Source: Shewanella zhangzhouensis
Lineage (GTDB): Bacteria; Pseudomonadota; Gammaproteobacteria; Enterobacterales; Shewanellaceae
Assembly: GCF_019457615.1 (NCBI RefSeq)
Contig: NZ_CP080414.1
Span: 112,001 to 176,000 of the forward strand
Length of the DNA stretch: 64,000 nt
Direction: 5' to 3'
The notes under the pieces are model-generated. The model saw only the letters and a program-made list of their open reading frames with translations, ran no database searches and was not told the DNA's origin. Positions 1 to 8,432 of the stretch are shown here, piece after piece; the first letter of the stretch is position 1, and the number at the start of each line of letters is the position of its first letter. A program made the position numbers and the translations under genes.

Positions 1-1060
1 CATTGATCCGGTTTTCCTTCGCGACAGAGACGCCGCTCTGGCTGGCGAAATCCTCAAGTCGGCTCAGGGTCTTATCCATAAAAAGCCCATCGAGGGTTTG
101 GGCATCGGCCACCGTATGACTGTTGGCATCCTTGAGAAACTGGCAGCAGGCTTTGAGCACCTTACGCCAGGCAAAGGCAGGTAGCTGGCTGAATACGTAA
201 AGCTCATTCAAGGCTGTCAGGTGCAGATACTCTATGCTGTAGCCAAATACATCAGAAGTTTCATCACAGCCCAGCAGCTGTGGGATGTAGCCGCGCATGG
301 GCCCTGGCAAACTTTGATACCAGTTGGCCTCGGCAGCCAGCTTATGTTTTTTGTGGCTGAATTTTCTGACGACCTGACCCTGAATTGCCATCCCGTTAAA
401 AGCGCGCTGAGTCGTCATCCGGCTTTTGGATTGGTAATAGGTATGGCTGTGACCAAAATCATACCAATGGGGCAAGGTTACGGGGGTCAGGCCCTTGTCA
501 TCCATATAGCCATTCAGACCCGTAATAAAGTCACCCTTGGCCTGGGTGATGTACCTTATCAGTGCTCTTGGGGCTGAGAAGCTGAAAAAGCCATTTGAAA
601 TCAGTTCGCTGGAAGGTCTTAGCTCAGCATGATACGGACGCAGAGTGGCAGTCTTGGTATCAAATTCGGCCCAGTTGTAGTTGTCTTCGACCTGACTCAG
701 ACCCAGACAATCGGTTTGGCGGGGCAGGCTATCGAACAGGGTATCGCCGTGGAGAATATATAAAGGTTCATCGTCGGCAAACTCCAGCTGGATAAGGGCA
801 TAGACGATGGATTCCCCCAGATTCAGCCTGGGAGGCAGGTACAACAGCTCAACACCATAGTCTTTGAGGCTTTGGCTGTCATAAGGGCCGGGGGTAAAGC
901 CCTCCGGCAGGGTAATGATGGTGCGTTCGCCAGCGGGTATTAACGCCAGCTGGTGATGGAACAGGCGCTTGTTGCCCACCGGCAAAAAGCAGGGGGGCAG
1001 AGGTCCGAACTCAGACTGTAACTCTGAGGCCACCATGGCGGCAGAAGTAATGAGGTACAT
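1..1060 (-). CDS. Sugar nucleotidyltransferase with C-terminal kinase-like domain (partial)
   Basis: The reading frame is open from an ATG at 1060 to the left edge, so the C-terminus is missing. The N-terminal half looks like an NTP-transferase: a proline/glycine-rich start (LPPCFLPVGNKRL), a metal-binding aspartate in LHGDTLF, and the late family motif WYDFGHSHTYY. The second half, from about residue 235, resembles aminoglycoside-phosphotransferase or choline-kinase folds (FGYSIEYLHL, then a helical region). Fusions of this kind are known in capsule and surface-sugar clusters. A sugar-1-phosphate would be activated with NTP in the cytoplasm and perhaps also phosphorylated. It starts 7 bp after the HAD gene stop, with AGGAC as ribosome-binding site, so it is the third gene of a minus-strand operon. 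The domain split is inferred from motifs, and the substrate is unknown. Confidence 0.75.
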   Translation of the reverse strand, partial: MYLITSAAMVASELQSEFGPLPPCFLPVGNKRLFHHQLALIPAGERTIITLPEGFTPGPYDSQSLKDYGVELLYLPPRLNLGESIVYALIQLEFADDEPLYILHGDTLFDSLPRQTDCLGLSQVEDNYNWAEFDTKTATLRPYHAELRPSSELISNGFFSFSAPRALIRYITQAKGDFITGLNGYMDDKGLTPVTLPHWYDFGHSHTYYQSKSRMTTQRAFNGMAIQGQVVRKFSHKKHKLAAEANWYQSLPGPMRGYIPQLLGCDETSDVFGYSIEYLHLTALNELYVFSQLPAFAWRKVLKACCQFLKDANSHTVADAQTLDGLFMDKTLSRLEDFASQSGVSVAKENRIN

Positions 1061-1067
1061 GCACGTC

Positions 1068-1442
1068 CTATGCTTTGTCGTCTTCGATCAGTTGCTCAAT
1101 TTCGGCCCGGCTCAGGCGGGCGAATTCAGACGGTCTGATGGCCCTGTCATCGATATAAAAGCCTTCATGGCCGCACCAGGGTTTACCGACAAGAATTTCG
1201 TCGTAGGGCACCTGATGCTTGTCCAGCCAGGCTGTGATCACCGGCAGCGTATGGATGTTTATCTTGCCCACGTTACCTTCAAAGGTACGCATATTGCGTG
1301 CTGTGGATATGACAATTTCAAATCCTTCTGCCTGATATTGTCTCAATCGGGCAATCACATCTTCCCGGGGCGACACCGCACTGTAATCTGTGTTGTCGGC
1401 CTTGGTGAGGGTGCCATCCAAATCTACTATGAGTCGTTTCAT
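1068..1442 (-). CDS. HAD-family capsule biosynthesis phosphatase (EcbF/BcbF type)
   Basis: This 124-residue protein begins with the HAD nucleophile motif DLDGTLT (residues 7-13). It also has the second motif STARN near residue 46, a lysine in VGKPW near 87 and the acidic motif YIDDRAIRP near 95. The length and order match the small EcbF/BcbF capsule phosphatases, which are cap-less HAD enzymes found beside nucleotidyltransferases in polysaccharide loci. It probably dephosphorylates a sugar phosphate for the adjacent nucleotidyltransferase. It lies 23 bp downstream of the GT4 gene and 7 bp upstream of the nucleotidyltransferase on the same strand. GGAACAGAG in front of the ATG is a fair ribosome-binding site. 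Family identity is fairly secure; the substrate is not. Confidence 0.8.
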   Translation of the reverse strand: MKRLIVDLDGTLTKADNTDYSAVSPREDVIARLRQYQAEGFEIVISTARNMRTFEGNVGKINIHTLPVITAWLDKHQVPYDEILVGKPWCGHEGFYIDDRAIRPSEFARLSRAEIEQLIEDDKA

Positions 1443-1465
1443 CTCTGTTCCACACAGATAAAAGG

Positions 1466-2674
1466 CTATTGTACTGCGCTGCTGGTGGTGCGGCCAGTTG
1501 CTTTCACTGGCTCCTTACGGTTTGCACAAACGGCCAACAGTTCATGCTTGATGTCCCGGGTGAAGCGAGGCAGTGAGTGCACTTCTTTAATATAGGCAAT
1601 GGCATCTTTTGCGAGTTGGTGTCTGAGGCCATCATTTGCCAGCAGCTGATTTATTGCTGCGACAAAGAGCTCCACCTTGTCGAAGCCATCCCCGAGCACT
1701 TTGCCGGTATACACGCCAAACTTGCTCGCCAGCTCATCGGGATTTTGGCAACTCACCAGCAGGGTGCCGTAGGACAAGGCCTCGAGGAAAGAAATCGGGA
1801 GGGCTTCATGAATGGAGGTATTGACCAGCACCTTGGCGTCTTTCAGGAAACGATTCTTTTGCTCGCCTTCCACATGACCGACGAAATGCAGATTGGGAAT
1901 GGCCTGGTAGCCTGACATTACGGCATTGTTTTCGTCAGCCTGCCTGTGCGCCTGACCCAGCATATAAAACTGGTACTGAGGCATGGCCTTGGCGATTTCG
2001 GCGAATAGCCAACCCCGCTTTACGGATTCGATACGACCAAGGAATACTATGCTGTTCTGCTTCGGGAAACTGTCCAGGTCAAACGTCTCATCAATTTCGA
2101 TGGGGTTCGGCAGGTAGTTGATGGGCGTATTGGCGGGTAAGCGATACAGGTCTCTGGCCTTTTGATCGAGACACTTGGCTTGACTGATAAAGCGTATATG
2201 ACCACTCCGGGCGTATTGATTCACAAAATCGTAAATCTCTGCATCCCAGTAGCTGGGCTCGGGAAAGAGTTTCACCGTCTGGATTTCATCCCACTCGTAG
2301 GCGGGTCTCGGATCCTGGATCCAAAACAGCAGTTTTTTGTCTTTTCCCGGTGCCTTACTGAAAATGCGGTAGGAGTGGGTGGTCATCTCGATGGAAAGGA
2401 AAACATCATAGTTTTTCTGTCTCAAAAACAGGTTATTTACCCAATCAAAGGCCCGTGCTGCCAACTTGTATACCTTGATGCCATCGACCATAAAACACTT
2501 GGGCCACAGACGCACTTTGCCGCAGTCTTTTTTCAGCAAAACGTCCACTTCAACCTGATCGTCAGGAAGGTGTTTGGCCACCAGATGTCTGGCCAAAAAG
2601 CCATATCCGCCATATTTGGTTTTGGCGCCGCCAAAATATTCATCTACCAGCAGTGCTACCTTAATTTTACTCAT
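1466..2674 (-). CDS. GT4-type glycosyltransferase
   Basis: A 402-residue protein with a GT-B pattern. The N-terminal part has a glycine-rich loop (YFGGAKTKYGGYGF) and the middle has FWIQDPRP. The C-terminal donor-binding domain carries IVFLGRIESVKRG near residue 215, followed by FVGHVEG and the EX7E-like segment EALPISFLEALSYG near 290. It should transfer a sugar from a nucleotide donor during polysaccharide assembly in the cytoplasm. It is the first gene of the minus-strand operon with the HAD phosphatase and nucleotidyltransferase. The last 20 residues are polar and low in complexity. A short hairpin (2691-2704) lies in its leader. Acceptor and donor cannot be read from the sequence. Confidence 0.85.
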   Translation of the reverse strand: MSKIKVALLVDEYFGGAKTKYGGYGFLARHLVAKHLPDDQVEVDVLLKKDCGKVRLWPKCFMVDGIKVYKLAARAFDWVNNLFLRQKNYDVFLSIEMTTHSYRIFSKAPGKDKKLLFWIQDPRPAYEWDEIQTVKLFPEPSYWDAEIYDFVNQYARSGHIRFISQAKCLDQKARDLYRLPANTPINYLPNPIEIDETFDLDSFPKQNSIVFLGRIESVKRGWLFAEIAKAMPQYQFYMLGQAHRQADENNAVMSGYQAIPNLHFVGHVEGEQKNRFLKDAKVLVNTSIHEALPISFLEALSYGTLLVSCQNPDELASKFGVYTGKVLGDGFDKVELFVAAINQLLANDGLRHQLAKDAIAYIKEVHSLPRFTRDIKHELLAVCANRKEPVKATGRTTSSAVQ

Positions 2675-2962
2675 GAATGCTTTCTGGATTGCCCGTTTGC
2701 GGGCATTGTATTAACTCGGCTGTGAATCACAAAATAATTAATAAAATCATGTCTTTAAATGTATATTTATTGAAACTTTGGTTTTGTTTTTGTGTGACTG
2801 GTGAATGGTGTGTTACGTATTTGGCCCGGAGTTTTGAGGTTACCGGATGCAGGCTTGTAATTTGCCTGTTGTGAGGCCATGCACCTGAGGCGCACTTGTG
2901 GCAGAATGGGCAAACTTTCTTTGGGCAATCAACCCTTAACTCGATACGACACAGGTCTGTAT
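2675..2962. other. Divergent intergenic region between the GT4 gene and coaD
   Basis: This gap separates two outward-facing genes and must hold both promoters. It is AT-rich from about 2725 to 2830. A small dyad, GCCCG-TTTG-CGGGC (2691-2704), sits 17-30 bases ahead of the GT4 start on the minus strand and would form a leader hairpin. I see no ops/JUMPstart element and no convincing gene. Promoter boxes are not distinct enough to place. Confidence 0.5.
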
Positions 2963-3448
2963 ATGCATACAAGAGCCATCTATCCCGGTACTTTCGATCC
3001 TGTCACCAATGGGCATGCGGATCTGATAGAGCGGGCCGCCAACCTGTTTAAGCATGTGGTAATAGGCGTGGCAGCAAGCCCGTCCAAGCAGCCAAAGTTC
3101 TCGTTGGAAAAACGGGTGGAGCTGCTGAAAAAAGTCACAGCTCATCTGGATAACGTGGAAGTTGTGGGGTTTACCGGCTTGCTGGTGGACTTTGCCAAAG
3201 ACCAGCAGGCCAGTGTGCTGGTGCGGGGGCTCAGAGCCGTGTCGGACTTTGAGTACGAATTCCAGTTGGCCAACATGAACCGTCGCCTGAGCCCGGATCT
3301 GGAAAGCGTGTTCCTGACGCCCGCTGAAGAAAACTCCTTCATCTCCTCAACCCTGGTGAAAGAGGTGGCGCTCCACGGGGGTGACGTGAGCCAATTTGTA
3401 CATCCGGACGTTGCCGCTGAATTGTTGGCACTGCCGCGTAAGAAGTGA
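2963..3448 (+). CDS. coaD: Phosphopantetheine adenylyltransferase (CoaD)
   Basis: This enzyme transfers AMP from ATP to 4'-phosphopantetheine, the penultimate step of coenzyme A synthesis in the cytoplasm. The start at 2963 gives 161 residues, the normal family length, and puts the signature YPGTFDPVTNGH at residues 6-17, including the TxGH nucleotide-binding motif. The other conserved segments are VLVRGLRAVSDFEYE (near 86) and the ISSTLVKEV loop near 128. An in-frame upstream ATG at 2879 is rejected because it would add 28 non-conserved residues. AGGT lies just upstream of the ATG. It is followed after 18 bp by the Wzi-like gene on the same strand. Identification is secure. Confidence 0.97.
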   Translation: MHTRAIYPGTFDPVTNGHADLIERAANLFKHVVIGVAASPSKQPKFSLEKRVELLKKVTAHLDNVEVVGFTGLLVDFAKDQQASVLVRGLRAVSDFEYEFQLANMNRRLSPDLESVFLTPAEENSFISSTLVKEVALHGGDVSQFVHPDVAAELLALPRKK

Positions 3449-3466
3449 ATGATTAAAAGGGACTTT

Positions 3467-4951
3467 ATGAAGTACATGTCGTTATCTGCGCTGAGCTTGG
3501 CGCTACTGTCTGCGTCGGCTCTGGCCGCACCCTGGGTGGACTCTTCGGATGTCTACCTGCGCGCCGATATTCAGGCACTGGCCGATGCCGGTGTTATCAC
3601 CATGCCAGTGAATACGTTTCCGCTGATGTGGTCCGGCATTGGGGTGGATTTGAATAAAGCCGAGCCCTCATTACTGACGCCGGATCTGGCCGCAGCCTAT
3701 GCGAGGGTGAACTACTACTATCGTCAGGCGGTGGAAAACCGGGGTAACACACGACTCAAAGCGGTTGGCGCAACCGATGAAGCCAGATTCCAACATTTCG
3801 GCAGTGACTACCGAGAGCAGGGTGAACTCAAGGCCTCCCACGAGTACATGGATAATCGCTTTGCGTTCAAGGTGTCTGCGACGGCAGCCTATGATGCAAA
3901 GGACGCCAAAGACTTCCGTCTGGATGATTCCTGGGCGGCGCTGGTATTGGGAAACTGGGTATTTACTGCCGGTACGGTTGAACAGTGGTGGGGGCCCGGA
4001 TTTGATACGGCGCTGCACAAGTCCAGCAACGCCCGCCCCATGCCATCGTTACTGCTGAGTCGCAACAATGCGGCGGCCTTTGAAACGCCTTGGCTGTCGT
4101 GGATTGGTCCCTGGACCCTGACTACGGGGATCAGCTGGATGAATGATAATCGCGCGGTGGAAGACACCCTGCTGTGGAATTTTCGCGGTACCTTAAAACC
4201 CTTTCAACAGCTGGAAATTGGCGCTTCCTGGACTGTGCAGATGTGCGGTGAAGGCCAGGACTGTGGTCTGGGCACTTTCTGGGACACGATTTCGGGCGGC
4301 GGTGAATGTGCCGATGGCAGTGTAGATTGTGATTCGGCTCTGAACTCGCGTTTGGGTAACCAGATGGCCGGATGGGATATTCGCTACGCCGATACATGGT
4401 TCAATGTGCCCGTTGGCCTCTACCTCGAGCGTACCTGCGAAGACTCCAGCGGTCCCATGCCATGGGATTTGGCCGATTGTGCCAAACTGGCAGGTGTTGA
4501 CACCCGTTTTGGATTTAAAGATCAGCAGTACAAGCTGTTCCTCGAATACACAGATACCCTGGTGGCTTGTGGCAGTGACGATAACGCATTCAACTGCTTC
4601 TACGAGCACTCCACCTATCTTTCAGGCTCCCGCTATTATCGCCGTTCTTTGGGTTCAACCTACGACAGTGATGCCGAAACCTGGGTGTTGGGTCTGATAG
4701 GTCAGTTTGGCGACAGCAAGGGCATAAATGCCTACCTGCGCTATGCCCAGCTTAACAAAGATGGCAAAAACCGCGGTGGTGAGTGGGTACCACAGCCTGC
4801 CAAGGAAGATTTGCTGATGCTGGAAGTGTCTTACCGTCAACCAATGTTCAAAGGTATGGTAACTCTCGGAGGCACTGTCTCCCGCTCAGAGTTCGACACG
4901 AATACCGATAATGATGCCACCCTGTATGGCAGTTATGAATATCGATTCTGA
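3467..4951 (+). CDS. Wzi-family capsule assembly / outer-membrane beta-barrel protein
   Basis: A 494-residue exported protein. The start at 3467 follows an AAAAGGGA site and leaves a clean signal peptide (residues 1-20, cleaved after ALA). An in-frame upstream ATG at 3449 is poorer. The mature N-terminus (WVDSSDVYLRADIQALADAG) is typical of the Wzi/CapB-like family. The rest alternates aromatic and polar residues with a terminal aromatic residue (YEYRF), as in outer-membrane barrels. E. coli Wzi is an 18-stranded barrel lectin that anchors capsule. In Shewanella-type genomes homologues occur outside capsule loci, so a surface polysaccharide role is inferred. Several cysteine pairs between residues 255 and 395 suggest periplasmic disulfides in loops. 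A strong terminator follows. Confidence 0.85.
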   Translation: MKYMSLSALSLALLSASALAAPWVDSSDVYLRADIQALADAGVITMPVNTFPLMWSGIGVDLNKAEPSLLTPDLAAAYARVNYYYRQAVENRGNTRLKAVGATDEARFQHFGSDYREQGELKASHEYMDNRFAFKVSATAAYDAKDAKDFRLDDSWAALVLGNWVFTAGTVEQWWGPGFDTALHKSSNARPMPSLLLSRNNAAAFETPWLSWIGPWTLTTGISWMNDNRAVEDTLLWNFRGTLKPFQQLEIGASWTVQMCGEGQDCGLGTFWDTISGGGECADGSVDCDSALNSRLGNQMAGWDIRYADTWFNVPVGLYLERTCEDSSGPMPWDLADCAKLAGVDTRFGFKDQQYKLFLEYTDTLVACGSDDNAFNCFYEHSTYLSGSRYYRRSLGSTYDSDAETWVLGLIGQFGDSKGINAYLRYAQLNKDGKNRGGEWVPQPAKEDLLMLEVSYRQPMFKGMVTLGGTVSRSEFDTNTDNDATLYGSYEYRF

Positions 4952-4971
4952 GTGTCCGGATTTCTGAACAC

Positions 4972-5004
4972 AAAACGCGCCATCGGGCGCGTTTTGTCAT
5001 TTTT
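4972..5004 (+). terminator. Rho-independent terminator after the Wzi-like gene
   Basis: A 10-bp GC-rich stem, AAAACGCGCC pairing with GGCGCGTTTT around an ATCG loop (4972-4995), is followed by a T-rich run (GTCATTTTT). It lies 21 bases after the stop codon. Confidence 0.9.
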
Positions 5005-5087
5005 ATGACAACCAAGATGGGTATCCTTTCCGGCAGCCGTGCGATATGCTGGCGAGTGGGCTTTTGCCAAAAAGGAAAGTAGACTCA

Positions 5088-5819
5088 ATGATTTCAGTGG
5101 TTATTCCTGCGAAAGACGAGACCGGAAACATAGGCAATCTGGTCAAAGAAATCGCAGCGGCGCTCGAAGGCCAATCAGACTTCGAAGTAGTGGTAGTTGA
5201 CGACGGCAGTACGGATGCAACCGGCCAGGAAGTGTTGCAGGCGGCGGCAGATTGCGGCTGTAATGCCAGTGTGGTGCGTCACCGCAAGAGTACCGGCCAA
5301 AGCACAGCGGTGCACTCCGGGGTGTTGCATGCCAAGGGTGACTGGATTGTGACTCTGGATGCCGATGGTCAAAACGATCCTGCCGATATCCCCGCCATGA
5401 TTGCCATTGCCCGCACCATTACAAATTCGCATTTTTGTATTGCCGGGTATCGCAAGAATCGGAAAGACACCGCCTGGAAACGTTTTCAGTCGCGAGTCGC
5501 CAATCGTATCCGCGATGCCCTGCTGCACGATGGGGTACCTGACACCGGCTGCGGCCTGAAGCTGTTCCCGCGGGAAACCTTTCTGCGCCTGCCCCATTTC
5601 AACCATATGCACAGGTACTTGCCGGCACTGATCCGCCGTCTTGGCGGCGAAATCCGTATCAGCGAAGTCAACCACAGAGACAGGGGCGCCGGCGTGTCCA
5701 AATACAATGCCTGGAACCGTGCCTGGGTGGGCATTGTCGACCTGATGGGCGTCATGTGGCTTATCCGCAGAGGCAAGATAGCTGAGGTGGAACGGGTGGA
5801 CGGTTACAATCATCCATGA
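5088..5819 (+). CDS. GT2 family glycosyltransferase (dolichyl/undecaprenyl-phosphate sugar synthase-like)
   Basis: A 243-residue GT-A enzyme. It starts MISVVIPAKDETGNIG and has the nucleotide-binding DDGSTDAT near residue 40 and the DxD-type TLDADGQND near residue 87. It matches the catalytic domain of dolichol-phosphate mannosyltransferase and ArnC-like enzymes but lacks their C-terminal membrane helices. It would charge a polyprenyl phosphate with a sugar at the cytoplasmic membrane. The start at 5088 has AAGGAAAG nine bases upstream. Its stop overlaps the next start (ATGA), and an ArnT-like transferase ends the operon. The logical pathway is loading of the lipid carrier here and transfer to a periplasmic acceptor by the third gene. 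The sugar and acceptor are unknown. Confidence 0.88.
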   Translation: MISVVIPAKDETGNIGNLVKEIAAALEGQSDFEVVVVDDGSTDATGQEVLQAAADCGCNASVVRHRKSTGQSTAVHSGVLHAKGDWIVTLDADGQNDPADIPAMIAIARTITNSHFCIAGYRKNRKDTAWKRFQSRVANRIRDALLHDGVPDTGCGLKLFPRETFLRLPHFNHMHRYLPALIRRLGGEIRISEVNHRDRGAGVSKYNAWNRAWVGIVDLMGVMWLIRRGKIAEVERVDGYNHP

Positions 5820-6493
5820 AGACCCACCTGAAACGGCTCGGTAAATTATCTCTCACCCTGACAATGCTCATCCTGCTGATGCTGGCCGCCAGGGAGGGAT
5901 GGTTCGACCATCTCACCGACAGCAACTGGGTGGCCCGTTTCGTCAAAGAGGGCGGTGTGCAGGCGTTGGCGGTATTGCTGCTAGCCGGCAGCCTCTTTAC
6001 TGCGGTGGGTGGGCCAAGGCAGGCCATTGCCTTTGTGTGCGGCTTTGCCATGGGTGGCCTCTATGGCGCACTCTTTTCAACCCTGGCGACCTTGCTGGGC
6101 TGCCTGATGAGCTTTTATTTTGCCAGACTCACGGTAAGAAGCAGTTTAAGCCGCCGCTTTGGCCACAGATTGCAACGCTTTGAGGCACTGCTGGCTCAAA
6201 AAACCTGGCTTAAGGTATTGATGATACGCCTGTTGCCGGTGGGCAGTAATTTGCTCACCAATCTCCTTGCCGGCACCACCCGGGTCGGGGTGGGCGGCTT
6301 CCTGCTTGGCAGTGCCCTGGGTTACCTGCCACAAATGTTGATTTTCAGTTTTGCCGGCGCCGGCATTGGCCTTGCGGATCATATCCAGCTTGGGGTCAGC
6401 GTCGTGCTCTTTATTCTCTCCAGCGCCATTGGCGCTTACCTGTACCGCAGCCATCTTAAGCGGCAGGTAGATGAATTTGCCGAAGAATCGTAA
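5816..6493 (+). CDS. TVP38/TMEM64 (VTT domain) membrane protein
   Basis: A 225-residue integral inner-membrane protein. It has a basic N-terminus, one helix at about 10-27, then the VTT (DedA-like) core: GGPRQAIAFVCGFAMGGLYGAL (re-entrant, about residues 62-84), RLLPVGSNLLTNLLAG near 140, and a C-terminal helix. VTT/DedA proteins are implicated in lipid handling, including recycling of undecaprenyl phosphate. It sits between a GT2 that would load a polyprenyl carrier and an ArnT-like enzyme that would unload it, with an ATGA overlap upstream. A role in flipping or recycling the carrier is therefore an attractive inference. It ends in a polar tail. Confidence 0.85.
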   Translation: MKTHLKRLGKLSLTLTMLILLMLAAREGWFDHLTDSNWVARFVKEGGVQALAVLLLAGSLFTAVGGPRQAIAFVCGFAMGGLYGALFSTLATLLGCLMSFYFARLTVRSSLSRRFGHRLQRFEALLAQKTWLKVLMIRLLPVGSNLLTNLLAGTTRVGVGGFLLGSALGYLPQMLIFSFAGAGIGLADHIQLGVSVVLFILSSAIGAYLYRSHLKRQVDEFAEES

Positions 6494-6501
6494 GGATACC
6501 C

Positions 6502-8259
6502 ATGACAGCATTGTTCAGACTCTTTGCCGATGATGATAAGAAAAGGGTGTTTTGGGCGCTCTTTAGCCTCACGCTGCTGGTGATGCTGATTGGCATTGGC
6601 ATGCGCTCTCCCTGGCCAGCCGATGAGCCGCGCTTTGTGGAAGTGGCCCGGGAAATGGTGATGGGCGGGGAATGGCTGTTTCCCACCCGCGGCGGAGAAT
6701 TTTATCCCGATAAGCCCCCGGTATTTATGTGGGCCATTGCCGCTGTGTATTGGTTGATTGGCGATCTGAAACTGGCCTTTCTTATTCCCAACGCCCTCTG
6801 CGGCCTGTTGACAGTGATGCTGGTATACGACCTGGGCTGTCGACTTTGGAACGTCAGGGTCGGTCGTAACGCCGCCTTGTTGCTCTTGTTGGTGCCGCAA
6901 TTTTTGATGCAGGCAAAGAATGCCCAGATAGATGCCATGGTGGCCTGCTGGATTACCCTGGGTTGCTACGGGCTGGTGAGGCATTTTGTACTCGGGCCCC
7001 ATTGGCGTTGGTTTTTTGCGTCCTGGGCCTTTATGGGGTTGGGGGTTATCACCAAGGGTGTGGGCTTCTTACCACTGCTGATGTTATTGCCTTTGGCCTG
7101 GTATCGCTGGCAAATGGTCACCGGCAGGGCACTGTTGCCCCACCAGGCCTGGAGCTGGAAGGTGGTCCTTGGGCCTCTGGCCATGTTGGGTGTGATTGCC
7201 CTGTGGCTGGTGCCCATGTTGCTGGCGGTGTTGCTGGATGCCACGCCTGAGCACCAGGCCTATATGAACAACATCCTGTTCAAGCAAACCGGTGAGCGTT
7301 ACGTTAACGCATGGCACCATATCAAACCCTGGTATTTCTTTATTTTCAGCGTTATTCCCTGGCTCTGGTTCCCGTTGCCGCTGCTGGCAATTGCCCATGG
7401 TAAACGTGTTATTGAGCGCATCAAGCAAGACCCCGTTATTGCTATTTTGCTGCTTTGGGTTTTGCTGGTGGTGGTGTTTTTCAGCCTGAGCCCGGGCAAG
7501 CGCAACGTGTATATTTTGCCAGCTCTGCCGATGGCCTGTTTGGCTATGGCCGCTATCATCGATGGTGAGCAGCCCAGGCGCTGGTTTGAGGGTTTGGTGA
7601 AGGGCGTATTGTGGGTATTGGGCGCCGTACTGCTGCTGGCGGGCGTGCTGGCACTTATGCATCATCCCAAGCTGGCTGCCAGGCTCGCCGATTACACCGA
7701 CGACTTAACGGGCATAGGTATGATGCTGCTGGCGCTCGGGGGAGTTTGGCTTGCCTGCTTGTGGTGGCTCAGAAAACAAATCTCGCTGCTCAATGCCGGT
7801 GCCGTGACATTAGTGGGCTGGCTGCTGGTGGGCACCTGGGGCTATATGCTGCTCGATAGCATGCGTACACCGCAGCAACTGATGCAACATACGGCCGAAA
7901 CCATAGGAGAAGATGCCGAGCTTGGGCTGATTAAGTTCAAGGAGCAGTTCATTCTGTTTTCTCCTGTGTCTGTGACCCACTTCAGTTACCTGGCGAGCGT
8001 CGAAGAGCAGGAGCGCAATGCCTGGGCTTGGATGAACGAGGGGATGACAGAGGGCGCCTCTGCACCAAAGCGTTACTTGCTGGTTCCCGAAGGCACAACC
8101 CTGAGCTGTTTTGATATGTCCAGGGGCCGTAGCATGGGCATAGCCCACAGGGACAACTGGCTGTTGCTGGATGACCAAGCCATGGCGGCCAGCTGTGATG
8201 CACCCAAACGGGTCTACCGCTACCACACTGACCACCCTGGCCATTGGCTGACGGACTAA
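6502..8259 (+). CDS. ArnT/PMT-like membrane glycosyltransferase (GT39/GT83 superfamily)
   Basis: A 585-residue polytopic GT-C protein. The first periplasmic loop carries PADEPRF (residues 34-40), the acidic motif that binds the lipid-linked donor in PMT and ArnT enzymes, followed by FYPDKPPVFMW near residue 70. About a dozen hydrophobic helices follow, then a soluble C-terminal domain from about residue 455 with conserved cysteines (near residues 533 and 559). It should move a sugar from a polyprenyl-phosphate donor to lipid A, protein or another periplasmic acceptor. It begins 8 bp after the VTT gene with AAGGAT upstream and closes the three-gene operon. It lacks other genes of the aminoarabinose pathway, so ArnT itself is not claimed. 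Confidence 0.88.
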   Translation: MTALFRLFADDDKKRVFWALFSLTLLVMLIGIGMRSPWPADEPRFVEVAREMVMGGEWLFPTRGGEFYPDKPPVFMWAIAAVYWLIGDLKLAFLIPNALCGLLTVMLVYDLGCRLWNVRVGRNAALLLLLVPQFLMQAKNAQIDAMVACWITLGCYGLVRHFVLGPHWRWFFASWAFMGLGVITKGVGFLPLLMLLPLAWYRWQMVTGRALLPHQAWSWKVVLGPLAMLGVIALWLVPMLLAVLLDATPEHQAYMNNILFKQTGERYVNAWHHIKPWYFFIFSVIPWLWFPLPLLAIAHGKRVIERIKQDPVIAILLLWVLLVVVFFSLSPGKRNVYILPALPMACLAMAAIIDGEQPRRWFEGLVKGVLWVLGAVLLLAGVLALMHHPKLAARLADYTDDLTGIGMMLLALGGVWLACLWWLRKQISLLNAGAVTLVGWLLVGTWGYMLLDSMRTPQQLMQHTAETIGEDAELGLIKFKEQFILFSPVSVTHFSYLASVEEQERNAWAWMNEGMTEGASAPKRYLLVPEGTTLSCFDMSRGRSMGIAHRDNWLLLDDQAMAASCDAPKRVYRYHTDHPGHWLTD

Positions 8260-8264
8260 TGAAT

Positions 8265-8290
8265 AAGCCCCGCATGCGGGGCTTTTTTGT
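8265..8290 (+). terminator. Rho-independent terminator after the ArnT-like gene
   Basis: A perfect palindrome (AAGCCCCGCATGCGGGGCTT, 8265-8284) with a continuing T run begins five bases after the stop codon. Confidence 0.93.
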
Positions 8291-8321
8291 GCCAGTGCCA
8301 GTCATAAAACCTTTATCTCAA

Positions 8322-8349
8322 TGACATCTCCCTGACGTCTTAATGACAT
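8322..8349. promoter_or_regulatory. PHO-box-like triple direct repeat
   Basis: TGACAT, TGACGT and TGACAT recur at 8322, 8333 and 8344, exactly 11 bp apart. On the minus strand these read ATGTCAT, ACGTCAG and ATGTCAT, close to the CTGTCAT half-sites of PhoB boxes. They lie about 85 bp upstream of the secreted phosphodiesterase start. Orientation is opposite to that gene, which is unusual for PhoB, so the call is tentative. Confidence 0.4.
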
Positions 8350-8432
8350 TCGGCTGTGTTCCAGTATGGGCCGCTACCCGAGTAACTGAGTAGCACCCAA
8401 ATAACTCATAATCACAAACTGGAGATGCCTTG

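Noticed and set aside
969..1595. A 208-codon plus-strand frame opposite the polysaccharide genes
   Set aside because: It lies antisense to the HAD gene and the ends of its neighbours, has no family resemblance, and the minus-strand genes show clear motifs.
2727..2972. Minus-strand 81-codon frame in the GT4-coaD gap
   Set aside because: It overlaps the coaD start and the AT-rich promoter region and has no recognisable features.
4193..4609. Antisense frame within the Wzi-like gene
   Set aside because: No ribosome-binding site or recognisable protein; the plus-strand barrel protein explains the coding signal.
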